Assembly (NCBI GenBank): GCA_013288815.1
Contig: JABDBD010000001.1
Span: 124,001 to 188,000 of the forward strand
Direction: 5' to 3'
Length of the DNA stretch: 64,000 bases
DNA from: Gammaproteobacteria bacterium
GTDB taxonomy: Bacteria > Pseudomonadota > Gammaproteobacteria > DSM-16500
Positions 35,471 to 44,589 of the stretch are shown here, piece by piece (within the stretch, counting starts at the first letter, position 1; each line of letters starts with the position of its first letter). Made by a program: the position numbers and the translations under genes. Under the pieces are notes generated by a model. That model saw only the letters and a program-made list of their open reading frames with translations, made no database searches and was not told where the DNA came from.

Positions 35471-35827
35471 ATGAATTGGATCAAAGTGTTTGCAGAAACA
35501 GATCTTCAAGAAGGAACCCGCCACGTTGTTAAGGTGGGAAACGAAACAATCTTATTATTGAAAAATAACAACCAAATCCGAGCAATTACCAACAAATGTC
35601 CGCATTTAAAGCTTCCTTTAGCCAAAGGGACTGTGACTGATGATAACGCTATTGTCTGTCCTTGGCACCGCAGTGCTTTTGATTTAGACACTGGCGATGT
35701 TAAATCATGGAGCCCATGGCCTCCTGTTGTTGGAAAACTATTGGGCTGCCTGAGCAAAGAAAAAGCTCTTACTGTTTTCCCAACAAAAGTAGAATCGGGC
35801 GATATTTGGGTTCAGTTACCCGAATAA
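35471..35827 (+). CDS. Rieske [2Fe-2S] ferredoxin
   Basis: Small soluble Rieske protein of 118 residues from the ATG at 35471. Cluster ligands: C43 and H45 in NKCPHLKLPL, C63 and H66 in VCPWHRSAF. No membrane anchor is present, so it is of the oxygenase-ferredoxin or NirD-like type, not the bc1 subunit. The partner enzyme is unknown. It stands alone between ndk and mtaD and ends at a strong hairpin. Confidence 0.9.
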   Translation: MNWIKVFAETDLQEGTRHVVKVGNETILLLKNNNQIRAITNKCPHLKLPLAKGTVTDDNAIVCPWHRSAFDLDTGDVKSWSPWPPVVGKLLGCLSKEKALTVFPTKVESGDIWVQLPE

Positions 35828-35840
35828 CATCTCGTGCTGC

Positions 35841-35865
35841 AAAGCCCTGATCCTATCAGGGCTTT
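35841..35865. terminator. Hairpin between the Rieske gene and mtaD
   Basis: AAAGCCCTGAT (35841-35851) and ATCAGGGCTTT (35855-35865) form a perfect 11-base stem with loop CCT, between convergent genes. No clear U-tract follows on the plus strand, so termination is plausible rather than certain. Confidence 0.65.
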
Positions 35866-35890
35866 GGGTGTAAGCAATATTTTTGTATGC

Positions 35891-37207
35891 TTAAGATTGA
35901 TTGATTTTATTAAACCAATAATGCGCTTTTTTCTTCAGCTCGCCTTCATCTAATGTTAATAAAACACGATTTTTCATCAGTTGTTTTCCAGCGACCCAAA
36001 CATCTGTCACTTGGCTTCGCGATGCTGCATAAACAATTTGTGAAGCGGGATGGTAAACAGGTAGTGTTTCAATTTCATCTAAATTAATCGCAATAAAATC
36101 AGCAGATTTATTTTTTGATAAAGACCCCGTGACATGATCAATACCTAATGCTTTAGCACCATTCAACGTCGCCATCGTCAGCACTTCATAAGCATTTAAT
36201 GCTTCAGGATTAGAAGTTATCAGCTTTGAGTGATATGCCGCAGAACGCATTTCAGCTAACATATTTAAATCATTATTACTTGCCACGCTATCTGTTCCTA
36301 GCGCGACATTAATTCCTAATTTTTGCAAAGTGGTCACTGGACAAGAACCACTTGCTAATTTCATATTCGACTCTGGACAATGAACAATTTGCGGTTTTTG
36401 CGCACTGATAATTTCTAAATCTTCCTCATCAATCTGCGTCATATGCACTGCGATTAATCGTGGTGAAACAAATCCAATATCATTTAAGCGTCGTAACGGC
36501 CGCAGTTTTGTTTGACTCATTGATTGATTGACTTCATCAGCCGTTTCTTGAATATGCATGTTAATTTTTAAATTATGCTTCTCTGCCAAATCACGAATTT
36601 TAATCAGTGTCGCTTCCGTTTCTGTATAAATAGCATGGGGAGCAAACGTCGCGCCAATCCGTGGATGCTGTTTATACTCAGCATAAAATTCTAGACCTTT
36701 TGCAATATATTCATCGGATGTTTTCGCCCACGCTGTTGGAAATCCAATAACTGTGATACCAATACGGCCACGTATCCCTGCTACATCAGCAGCTCTTGCC
36801 GTTGCCTGCAAAAAGAAATACATATCATTAAAACAAGTTGTCCCACTACGAATCATTTCCGCCATTGCGAATAATGAAGCATCATAAACAAACTCTTCTC
36901 TCACCCATGCGTTTTCAGCGGGCCAAATATGATTATTCAACCAATCCATTAACGATAAATCATCTGCTAATCCCCTGAAAAAACTCATCGCCAGGTGAGT
37001 ATGAGTATTGACAAAACCAGGCATCACAGCATGCGTACTGTACTCATGCACCTCATTGGATTGATAATGTAAAGACACTTCTTTGCTTGGCAAAATATCT
37101 TTTATCACACCATCATGAATGATCAATGCATGGTTTTCTAAAACTTTATTATTTGGTTCGCAAGTCATTAACCATTTTGCATATATGATTTGATGGACAG
37201 AATTCAT
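35891..37207 (-). CDS. mtaD: TRZ/ATZ amidohydrolase, probable methylthioadenosine/SAH deaminase
   Basis: Metal-dependent deaminase of 438 residues. Ligands and family motifs: PGFVNTHTHLAMSFFRG, HAIYTETEA, HIQETADE, VHMTQIDEEDL and LGTDSVASNNDLN. It resembles MtaD enzymes that deaminate 5'-methylthioadenosine and S-adenosylhomocysteine, though related subfamilies deaminate guanine or triazines. GAGG lies five bases before the ATG. It sits where pilW-rodZ-ispG would be expected after rlmN-ndk, in the opposite direction to the Rieske gene. Confidence 0.88.
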   Translation of the reverse strand: MNSVHQIIYAKWLMTCEPNNKVLENHALIIHDGVIKDILPSKEVSLHYQSNEVHEYSTHAVMPGFVNTHTHLAMSFFRGLADDLSLMDWLNNHIWPAENAWVREEFVYDASLFAMAEMIRSGTTCFNDMYFFLQATARAADVAGIRGRIGITVIGFPTAWAKTSDEYIAKGLEFYAEYKQHPRIGATFAPHAIYTETEATLIKIRDLAEKHNLKINMHIQETADEVNQSMSQTKLRPLRRLNDIGFVSPRLIAVHMTQIDEEDLEIISAQKPQIVHCPESNMKLASGSCPVTTLQKLGINVALGTDSVASNNDLNMLAEMRSAAYHSKLITSNPEALNAYEVLTMATLNGAKALGIDHVTGSLSKNKSADFIAINLDEIETLPVYHPASQIVYAASRSQVTDVWVAGKQLMKNRVLLTLDEGELKKKAHYWFNKINQS

Positions 37208-37298
37208 AGGAGCCTCGTTTAAATACTATAGTTTGTAGATAATATATTACAGAAAAATCATTTTTAAACCTAGATGCGTCGTTACGCAGCAACCACTG

Positions 37299-37368
37299 TC
37301 CTGAGCGTCAGCGAAGGACCCCGCTTTTGAGTTTTGCGCAAGGTCAGATCCTTCTCTGACGCTCAGGA
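37299..37368. repeat. REP-like inverted repeat
   Basis: TCCTGAGCGTCAGCGAAGGA (37299-37318) pairs, with two mismatches, with TCCTTCTCTGACGCTCAGGA (37349-37368). The right arm matches the repeat after sodB (GATCCTTCGCTGACGCTTAG), so both belong to one dispersed family. It lies just before the end of the giant ankyrin gene. Confidence 0.75.
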
Positions 37369-37377
37369 TGACACTCA

Positions 37378-40300
37378 TCAGCGACGAGACAAACCCTGCG
37401 CCTGTTCCTCAACAGCCAATAATAAGCTCCCCTTTCGCACACCCATCAATTCATTTACATATAAACTATGAGCCACATCACGAGTATGCTGGTTATACGA
37501 TATATTTTTCTTAGAATACTTGAGATGATAGCACTCTTTATTGGCCTCTCTCTCTTGAAGATCAGTTAAAACATTTGCGGCATAGGTTTGATATTCACTA
37601 TTCGGAACTAGCACTATCCCTTGAGCATACGCGCCTGTTCCTTGCAAAACATTAGGTGTTGTATTTGTGATATGTGAATACACAACACAGCCAAATGCTA
37701 AACTCGTATTCATACTGCTATTCAATAGTGTTGCGCCTCGATAGGCAGGATGAAACGCATATTCACATTCTTCAAAAATCTCAGGCAGTTTTTTATCGGG
37801 AACATCCAGAAATAGCTTAATCGGCAAATTCGATTCATTATCTTGTAATTGCTTTGTAAGAACAATTAATTCATCTGGGCTTTTGTTGAAAAAATCCTGC
37901 TTTTTGTGTGGGTACATGCTACAAAGAATTTTGTAAAGTGTCGCATCATAACCTTTTTGGCTACGCGCATTCTTTTCAACATTACCGACAATATATATTT
38001 TTTTATTTTTGATGTTTTTATCTTCTGACTTTTTCATTAGCTCTGCCAACCGCAAAACATGCGCAAAACCATTACCTGACCTTATCAAACCATAACACAT
38101 GATATGACTCGATTTTTTGGCAGTCGTAATAAGTTTTTTATCAATCGTAGGCGGTGAGACATCAGGAGAAATGATGTGAGAGACATAATTTGCTTTTTTT
38201 GTCTTGGCTTGATGAACAAACAATAAATCCGCTATTTCATGAAACCCATTGAGTATTGCATTATCCAGTGGTGTATTGCCTTGTGCATCTTCTACATTTA
38301 TATAAAAATAATCGTAATTAAAACACGTTCCCAGCAATAAATTAACGATATGCAATGCACCCAATTTGACAACATGCTGCAAATAAACCTCTTTTTCGTT
38401 GTTTTTATAATGTATCTCATACACATCATAAAACAACAAATATTTTATTATGTCAGGAAGAGCGTAATGTATCGCGAGTATCTCATCCATTTTTTCATAG
38501 CTTCGGTTATGAGCATGAAAAATAAAAGCCATTAAAGGAATGGAGCACAAGGTTTCAGTAAACTCTTTAGATAATGAAACAGTACCACGAAGATTAAGCC
38601 GTATTAAAACCCCACGGACTTCATCTGCTGTTTTGAAATCACAATGTTCAGGCTTAGCAAGCATTTTTATGCTGCTTAAACAGCTACTCTGCAGCGGATC
38701 ATTATTTTTGATTAAATCTTCGTAAAAGCTGCATAGCAAACATAATAAATGCTTCCCAAGCTCTCTCGAAGAGATAATCTGCGTAATTTTTTGAAGAAAG
38801 CGCAGATAAAGCTCTTGCAAGCCCTGCCCAGGTCGTTTATACAAATTCCCATGAAGAGCTTTTTCAACTTCATTTTGTAAATTATTTTCCAAAGCATATT
38901 GCAATATTGCACTAATACTAGAAATGTTAAAATTACTAATTGCTCCTTTAACTACCTCTGACACATAACTAGATTTTACTGCGAGCAATTTTTTCGCTAA
39001 AGCAAACATGTTATGGCGACCCGCATAATGCGAAAATCTTTCAAAGTTATATTGTGAAAGAATCGCCGAATGCGCATCAAACAATTTCAGCATAATCCAT
39101 TCCGGATGATTTATTTCAGGCTTGTTATATTCTTGATAAAAAATGCCATTCATCACATCAACATCACTCAATCTCAATCCAAACCCTAACAGATAATCGG
39201 TAATAAAATAGCTTTCAGATTTGAAACTTGTTGTTATATATTGACTGAAATCAAAAAAATGATTTAATCGCAATTTGATGAGCTGGATAAGTTGATTTAA
39301 ATCCTTTTCTTTAATGACGTTCTCTACTAAAGTCGTGCCATTGAAATGAAGATCAAATGAAATATCCTTTATTTTATTTTTATTCTCAACTTGCAAACCC
39401 ATCAACGAAATGAGATGCATGGTTGCAGTCAGCGGAAAAGGTTTATCTTGATAACAAAATACAGGAAATTGAATACCAGAATAATCTACGTAAGTTACTA
39501 CAACCTCAGACAACGGTATCCACTGAATATTTTTCAACTTAAGAATAGCTCTCAGCATCGTGTACTCATGCTCTAACTTAAGATCATCACACGTATTCGA
39601 ATAAACAACTATTTCATGAGTTTTTTTGTTCAACTTATATAACTGTATTTCAATAACATTTTCGTTGTAATCATGCCGAATAATGTCACATGAATCAGCA
39701 AGTGTTGTTAGATCCACTCCCATTTGAAATGCAGCATAAAACTCGGAAGCTTCTTTCAGAGTCTTTTGCTCTTTATAATTAATGAGACCACCCGATAAAG
39801 TCCAATGACTTTCTGAGGATAGATATTGCGCACCACATGCAGATAACACCATCGTTTTTTGATGTTTATTTAAAGTCGTTATGATTGCATAGCTTTCATG
39901 ATTATATATTCTAAACGGACACTCCTCTTCCTCTAATTCCACTTGAGCATGTTCGTTTGGGATGAAAAAAGCCGACAACCTAGGGGGAATACTATCCTTA
40001 TTCTTCAGATACATTTGAAATGGACTACGATGCCGACCATTTCCATAATGAATATCTGCACCTGCTTTTAACAACAACTCTAAAATTTCTTGATAGTCTG
40101 CACACGTTGGTATCGGTAATTTTTTATAGCGAGGATTATCGATACGCATACCATAAGAATAATTATCATGATGATCACCAAGCAAATCAATCATTCGTGC
40201 AGACTGCATTTTCTCAAGCAAACCTATTAGCGCCGATTTTCCTTTCCCAAACAATTCATAATATCCATTGCCTTGACAAGGAATATTCACGTCCACTTTA

Positions 40301-41940
40301 TATTGCAACAAGCATTTTACTGCTTTGACTCGACCGTATATAACTGCAATATAAAGCGGATTACATCCTTCAAAATCCCATGGAATAATGTGCCCCACAT
40401 CATCAAGACACGTTAATTTATTTGTTTTATGGAGATCCGCATGCGCGCAAATCAACTGCTGCATTGCCATCGTGTTATCGTAAAAACAAGCCACAGCAAG
40501 CGCCTCAGATAAAGATCTTCCGTTACACAAATATTTTTTTAATAGATAATGAAATATTTCTTCACTGATATTCTCCGCTATCGCTGCGTATAAATGAATT
40601 TTATCAACGATGGCGGCCATCATAAATGACATTGGCATATCTACCGGGTGCCTAGGTTCACACAACAATTTAATCAGCACAAAATCTTTTTGTTCAATCG
40701 CATCTTGCAGTGCCGTTCGTAAAGCATAACTGACATACAGATTCTGCTTTTCATTGAAATATTCAATGCTTGGATCAAAACCAAATTCCAACAACGTGTT
40801 AACAATTTCATATTGTTTTTCTAAAACAGCGATATTTAATAATGAAAGGTTACTTTTAGACTGAAGACTATATCGATAAAAATAAGCGTTTGTTGCCTGT
40901 TGTAAATATATTTTAAAAAGATAATCATTATGATGACTGATTACCTTGTGCAGCTCAGTAAATAAAATCTGATTATTCCGCATCACAAGCTTAGTATAAT
41001 TATTATTTGAAGCTTGCATATTGGGAATATGAATTTCTGCTTTTCCCGGTGTGAATAGACTATCAAACAATTCTGCAATTTGTTTGTCATTGTGCGAACG
41101 TAAAAATTCATTTCGAATATTGGTTGGAAAAAACCGCAAATACTCGATTAATCGTAAAGCATGAAAAGGCTTAATGTGACGACCACAACTCACTTCTTGC
41201 TTACGCTCTAATGATTGCGTAACCATGTGATACCCCGTATTAAAATGAAAATGACGCTGCGCTTTGGGAAGTGGATTGCAAGTCACTTGGTAATTCACGT
41301 TAATTTGAATTTTATCATTTTTGGTTTGCACCACTACCGGACTGCTAATTTGTTCTTGATCGTACGCATGAAAATGTCCAACTGCACAGATCGAGGCAAA
41401 ATGGACAGGCTCATTTCTTGCTAGCTCATCTAAATTAATCAGAAAAAAATTATTCGATCCTAAAAAATTAACCGTGTTGGTTTTTTCTTGAAACCCATAG
41501 GAAAAGTAAACAAAGTAATCTCCTCCATAAGCATTCGAAGTATGAGTGCGGCTAGTAGAAGATATACGCCGTAATGTTTGCGTAGAATAAAAATAACCTG
41601 AATCCAAAATCGCTTGTGCTGAGGGTGTCGCATGATTAATAAAAATAGGTTTATGAATTATTTTTTTAAAAAACTTTCTTTCCAGCTTTGTCATTACATG
41701 ATGAGGAGATTTTTTTTCTTTTTGAATGGATTGCCTGATCTCTTCAGGCAAGCCTTCCGCATGACGTAAACGATGGTAAAGTTCCAATATATTGATTTGG
41801 GATTGTCGTTTGAGGTCAATACCCGCTCTTTCTTTCATTTTTTTAAGCGCAAATTTATCCCGATATCGTCTTTGAATAGTGAGCACGTGAGTGCGAATAT
41901 CTTGATTGTTACTTTGTGAATCTGGATTTCTTCTGAACAT
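37378..41940 (-). CDS. Giant ankyrin protein with GT-B glycosyltransferase-like C-terminus, effector-like
   Basis: About 1520 residues from the ATG at 41940; an in-frame TTG at 41991 is less likely. No signal peptide. In order: an IQ-like segment (VLTIQRRYRDKFALKKM, about 20-36); an N-terminal region (about 95-210) with FINHATPSAQAILDSGYF, GGDYFVYFSYGF and AVGHFHAYDQEQISSPVV, which faintly recalls ADP-ribosyltransferases; ankyrin repeats (for example GCNPLYIAVIYGRVKAVKCL and DAQGNTPLDNAILNGFHEIA); and, at about 1278-1465, a stretch like a GT-B C-terminal lobe: YGLIRSGNGFAHVLRLAELM, KKIYIVGNV, LPEIFEECEYAFHPAYRGAT and SLAFGCVVYSHI. A 7-base inverted repeat lies just upstream of the start. Likely a translocated effector; each domain call is inference. 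Confidence 0.78.
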   Translation of the reverse strand: MFRRNPDSQSNNQDIRTHVLTIQRRYRDKFALKKMKERAGIDLKRQSQINILELYHRLRHAEGLPEEIRQSIQKEKKSPHHVMTKLERKFFKKIIHKPIFINHATPSAQAILDSGYFYSTQTLRRISSTSRTHTSNAYGGDYFVYFSYGFQEKTNTVNFLGSNNFFLINLDELARNEPVHFASICAVGHFHAYDQEQISSPVVVQTKNDKIQINVNYQVTCNPLPKAQRHFHFNTGYHMVTQSLERKQEVSCGRHIKPFHALRLIEYLRFFPTNIRNEFLRSHNDKQIAELFDSLFTPGKAEIHIPNMQASNNNYTKLVMRNNQILFTELHKVISHHNDYLFKIYLQQATNAYFYRYSLQSKSNLSLLNIAVLEKQYEIVNTLLEFGFDPSIEYFNEKQNLYVSYALRTALQDAIEQKDFVLIKLLCEPRHPVDMPMSFMMAAIVDKIHLYAAIAENISEEIFHYLLKKYLCNGRSLSEALAVACFYDNTMAMQQLICAHADLHKTNKLTCLDDVGHIIPWDFEGCNPLYIAVIYGRVKAVKCLLQYKVDVNIPCQGNGYYELFGKGKSALIGLLEKMQSARMIDLLGDHHDNYSYGMRIDNPRYKKLPIPTCADYQEILELLLKAGADIHYGNGRHRSPFQMYLKNKDSIPPRLSAFFIPNEHAQVELEEEECPFRIYNHESYAIITTLNKHQKTMVLSACGAQYLSSESHWTLSGGLINYKEQKTLKEASEFYAAFQMGVDLTTLADSCDIIRHDYNENVIEIQLYKLNKKTHEIVVYSNTCDDLKLEHEYTMLRAILKLKNIQWIPLSEVVVTYVDYSGIQFPVFCYQDKPFPLTATMHLISLMGLQVENKNKIKDISFDLHFNGTTLVENVIKEKDLNQLIQLIKLRLNHFFDFSQYITTSFKSESYFITDYLLGFGLRLSDVDVMNGIFYQEYNKPEINHPEWIMLKLFDAHSAILSQYNFERFSHYAGRHNMFALAKKLLAVKSSYVSEVVKGAISNFNISSISAILQYALENNLQNEVEKALHGNLYKRPGQGLQELYLRFLQKITQIISSRELGKHLLCLLCSFYEDLIKNNDPLQSSCLSSIKMLAKPEHCDFKTADEVRGVLIRLNLRGTVSLSKEFTETLCSIPLMAFIFHAHNRSYEKMDEILAIHYALPDIIKYLLFYDVYEIHYKNNEKEVYLQHVVKLGALHIVNLLLGTCFNYDYFYINVEDAQGNTPLDNAILNGFHEIADLLFVHQAKTKKANYVSHIISPDVSPPTIDKKLITTAKKSSHIMCYGLIRSGNGFAHVLRLAELMKKSEDKNIKNKKIYIVGNVEKNARSQKGYDATLYKILCSMYPHKKQDFFNKSPDELIVLTKQLQDNESNLPIKLFLDVPDKKLPEIFEECEYAFHPAYRGATLLNSSMNTSLAFGCVVYSHITNTTPNVLQGTGAYAQGIVLVPNSEYQTYAANVLTDLQEREANKECYHLKYSKKNISYNQHTRDVAHSLYVNELMGVRKGSLLLAVEEQAQGLSRR

Positions 41941-42023
41941 ACCTGACCGCCAATTGATCGAACAGCGGTCAGATTGTAAAGAACCTGGCAAGATATGTCA
42001 AATAATAAGCCAGCAACGATAAA

Positions 42024-42323
42024 TTAACTCTTCACTACCATTGCATCCGTAACGGAAACAACACCATCCACTTTGCGTGCGATATCATCTGCTCGTCGTT
42101 TTTGAGCAAGATTGTCTACAAAACCACTGAGCTCAACTTTACCTTTAAAAGTCTTAACTGTGATCGACAAACTTTTCATCTCTCGATCAGCAAGAAATAG
42201 CGACTTAATTTTAACAGTAATGGCACTGCTATCAACAAATTGTCCTGTGCTTTCTTGATTAGAAGTGCTCACACAGCCAGTCAACATCGTGATAAGAACT
42301 ATCGCGAGAATATTAGATCTCAT
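42024..42323 (-). CDS. BON-domain lipoprotein, OsmY-like
   Basis: 99 residues with a lipoprotein signal (MRSNILAIVLITMLTGC, lipobox LTGC) and one BON domain (about 30-98: SAITVKIKSLFLADREMKSL, TFKGKVELSGFVDN, GVVSVTDAM). It should be tethered to an envelope membrane facing the periplasm. BON lipoproteins help hold the outer membrane together under stress. AAGGAG lies eight bases before the ATG. Confidence 0.9.
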   Translation of the reverse strand: MRSNILAIVLITMLTGCVSTSNQESTGQFVDSSAITVKIKSLFLADREMKSLSITVKTFKGKVELSGFVDNLAQKRRADDIARKVDGVVSVTDAMVVKS

Positions 42324-42347
42324 CGCATGAACTCCTTGAAAGTTAGT

Positions 42348-42385
42348 AATAATCCTAGGTTCGGCAGTTAGAATCTAGGATTATT
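42348..42385. repeat. Solo terminal fragment of the hisS-flanking palindrome family
   Basis: The stretch contains GGTTCGGCAGTTAGAAT, the outer end of the long palindromes at 42728 and 44236, bracketed by AATAATCCTAG and its complement CTAGGATTATT. It looks like a collapsed or partly deleted copy. Confidence 0.7.
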
Positions 42386-42421
42386 GATTATATCAGAATT
42401 CTTGAGAATTCATTCATCCTC

Positions 42422-42724
42422 ATGTTGCATCTCGCTAATAAATACAATGAATATTATGTTCAAGCTCTGTTGATGGCACCCAACTCACCGACTCTGCTTT
42501 ATCATTATGGAACTTTTTTGTGCAGAACAAATCGTCCCAGCCAAGGCATGACGTATTTGGTGCAAGCCATTGAGACGCCAGGGTACACGCATTCACCCAT
42601 CGCATATCGAGCCGCCCTTATATGCGTAGAATATTTGCGCAAGAATCACAAGGATGACTATTATTATTTTAACTATTTACTTCACCATCCCCGCTTTCTT
42701 CCCGCCAAACCTACCAACAAATAG
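42422..42724 (+). pseudogene. pilW: Truncated PilW/PilF (type IV pilus lipoprotein) remnant
   Basis: 100-codon frame with TPR-like sequence ALLMAPNSPTLLYHYGTFLC followed by AIETPGYTHSPIAYRAALIC, matching the middle of PilW/PilF, the outer-membrane pilotin for PilQ secretin. The lipoprotein signal and first TPRs are missing, and no C-terminal continuation is seen. It lies at its conserved place between rlmN and hisS, boxed in by two repeat copies (ending 42385 and starting 42728), and rodZ and ispG are gone. It is probably decaying. Confidence 0.7.
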
Positions 42725-42727
42725 TGT

Positions 42728-42912
42728 ATAATCCTAAATTCGGCAGTTAGAATCTCGTAAAACAGCAAAATGCTGCGAATCTAAGGCTTTTTTTCTCATT
42801 TTTTTTCTCATCGTACGGGTGAGTACGTTATCGAAAAAAAATGAGAAAAAAAGCCTTACCTTCATTGCCTTTTGCCGTTTTACGAGATTCTAACTGCCGA
42901 ATTTAGGATAAT
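42728..42912. repeat. 185-base long palindrome upstream of hisS
   Basis: Outer arms of 43 bases (42728-42770 and 42870-42912) pair with about three mismatches and contain TTCGGCAGTTAGAATCTCG. Inner arms rich in T/A runs pair as well, and the apex contains CGTACGGGTGAGTACG. Non-coding and MITE-like. A second copy, inverted, lies after hisS. Confidence 0.88.
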
Positions 42913-42940
42913 CCAAAAATTTATAATAGGGGTCATCATC

Positions 42941-44224
42941 GTGGCAAATTCCATCCAGGCTATTCGGGGGATGAATGATATTCTACCGAATGAAAGTTAT
43001 CTTTGGCTTTTTGTGGAAAATACAATAAAAAATATTTTACATAGCTATGGTTACCAAGAAATTCGATTACCTATACTCGAAAAAACTGAACTCTTCAAAC
43101 GAACGATAGGCGAAGCGACCGACATCGTCGAAAAGGAAATGTATACTTTCTTAGATCGCAATCAAGAAAGTTTAACCTTAAGACCCGAAGGAACTGCAGG
43201 TTGTGTACGTGCTGGTATCGAGCATGGTTTACTGTATAACCAAATTCAGAAACTTTGGTACATGGGACCTTATTTTCGGTATGAGCGTCCGCAAAAAGGA
43301 CGTTACCGTCAGTTTTACCAATGCGGCGCAGAAGTATTTGGTATAGCAACTCCTGATATTGATGCAGAACTTATTTTAATGTCGGCACGAATTTTAGAAA
43401 CGTTGGGATTAAAATCCCATGTGGAATTACAGCTAAATTCACTGGGCTCCATCGAAAGTCGGCAGAGCTATCGAAAACAATTAGTTGCTTATTTTTCAGA
43501 TCATCAAAATCAACTAGATGAAGACAGCCAACGTCGTTTAACAACAAATCCGTTGCGCATTTTAGATAGCAAAAATCCCAGCATGCAAACATTAATCTCT
43601 GCGGCGCCCAAATTATTAGATCATCTCGACTCAGAATCAAACGACCACTTTTTAAAATTACAAACTTATTTAAAAAACGCAGGACTCACATTTACCATTA
43701 ATTCGCGCTTAGTACGAGGACTGGATTATTACACAAAAACTGTTTTTGAATGGGTAACGACTGACTTAGGTGCACAAGGAACTGTGTGCGCAGGTGGGCG
43801 TTACGATGGTTTAGTTGAGCAACTCGGTGGAAAACAAACACCCGCATTAGGCTTTGCAATTGGGATAGAAAGACTCATTTTGTTAACACAACAATTTCTA
43901 ACGAATATTCCTGTTAAAGAAGCAGATATTTATTTTATGACAGATAGCGAAACAACTTTTCAAACAGGTTTAAAATTTGCTGAAGAATTACGTCAGAACA
44001 TTCCTCACCTACAAATATTACAAAATTGTGGTGGTGGCAGCTTAAAAAATCAATTTAAAAAAGCCGATAAAAGTGGCGCTCGATTTGCCCTTATCATTGG
44101 CGAACAAGAATTTTCAACACAATCAGTGGCAGTGAAATCGTTACGTGAAACTACTCCTCAGGAAATTATTTCATGGTCACAACTAACTAGTTATTTTAAA
44201 GAAAAATTTAAGCCATCACCCTGA
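42941..44224 (+). CDS. hisS: Histidyl-tRNA synthetase
   Basis: Class II synthetase of 427 residues. The GTG start at 42941 (reads [16 protein letters not shown]) follows AGGGG and matches the family; the upstream extension comes from the repeat. Motifs: motif 1 around [16 protein letters not shown], motif 2 [14 protein letters not shown] and [17 protein letters not shown], the His-specific [15 protein letters not shown] and motif 3 [10 protein letters not shown]. Its conserved partners yfgM, bamB and der follow. Oppositely oriented palindromes flank it on both sides. Confidence 0.97.
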   Translation: MANSIQAIRGMNDILPNESYLWLFVENTIKNILHSYGYQEIRLPILEKTELFKRTIGEATDIVEKEMYTFLDRNQESLTLRPEGTAGCVRAGIEHGLLYNQIQKLWYMGPYFRYERPQKGRYRQFYQCGAEVFGIATPDIDAELILMSARILETLGLKSHVELQLNSLGSIESRQSYRKQLVAYFSDHQNQLDEDSQRRLTTNPLRILDSKNPSMQTLISAAPKLLDHLDSESNDHFLKLQTYLKNAGLTFTINSRLVRGLDYYTKTVFEWVTTDLGAQGTVCAGGRYDGLVEQLGGKQTPALGFAIGIERLILLTQQFLTNIPVKEADIYFMTDSETTFQTGLKFAEELRQNIPHLQILQNCGGGSLKNQFKKADKSGARFALIIGEQEFSTQSVAVKSLRETTPQEIISWSQLTSYFKEKFKPSP

Positions 44225-44235
44225 AAGGGCTTTAG

Positions 44236-44406
44236 CCTAGCTTCGGCAGTTAGAACCTCGTAAAACAGCAAAAGGCAAAGAAGGTAAGGCTTTTTTTATC
44301 ATTTTTTTTCGAAAGCGTACTCACCCGTACGGAAAAAAAATGATAAAAAAAGCATTAGATTCGCAGCATTTTGCTGTTTTACGAGGTTCTAACTGCCGAA
44401 TCTAGG
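44236..44406. repeat. 171-base long palindrome downstream of hisS (inverted copy)
   Basis: Same family as 42728-42912, with arms starting CCTAGCTTCGGCAGTTAGAA and ending in its near complement. The asymmetrical inner parts (AAAGGCAAAG... on the left, ...CGCAGCATTTTGC on the right) are in the opposite order to the first copy, so the two copies are inverted relative to each other around hisS. The 183 bases from here to yfgM hold short hairpins but no gene. Confidence 0.88.
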
Positions 44407-44589
44407 TTTAACGACTGACCTAAATCCTACGAGGAGCTAGAGCTCTTTCAGGAGAATTCAGGATAATATAACCAACAAACGAGTGCATTTTTCTGATAAT
44501 CGGCTAAAATGCGTGATCAAACAAACGCTAGACGGCTAACCCTCCCCAAGGCTTCAAAACCTTTAAGGAACTAGATTAAGGAGTTACCT

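Noticed and set aside
42872..42940. N-terminal extension of HisS by 23 residues
   Set aside because: It is translated from the right arm of the palindromic repeat; the GTG at 42941 has a proper ribosome site.
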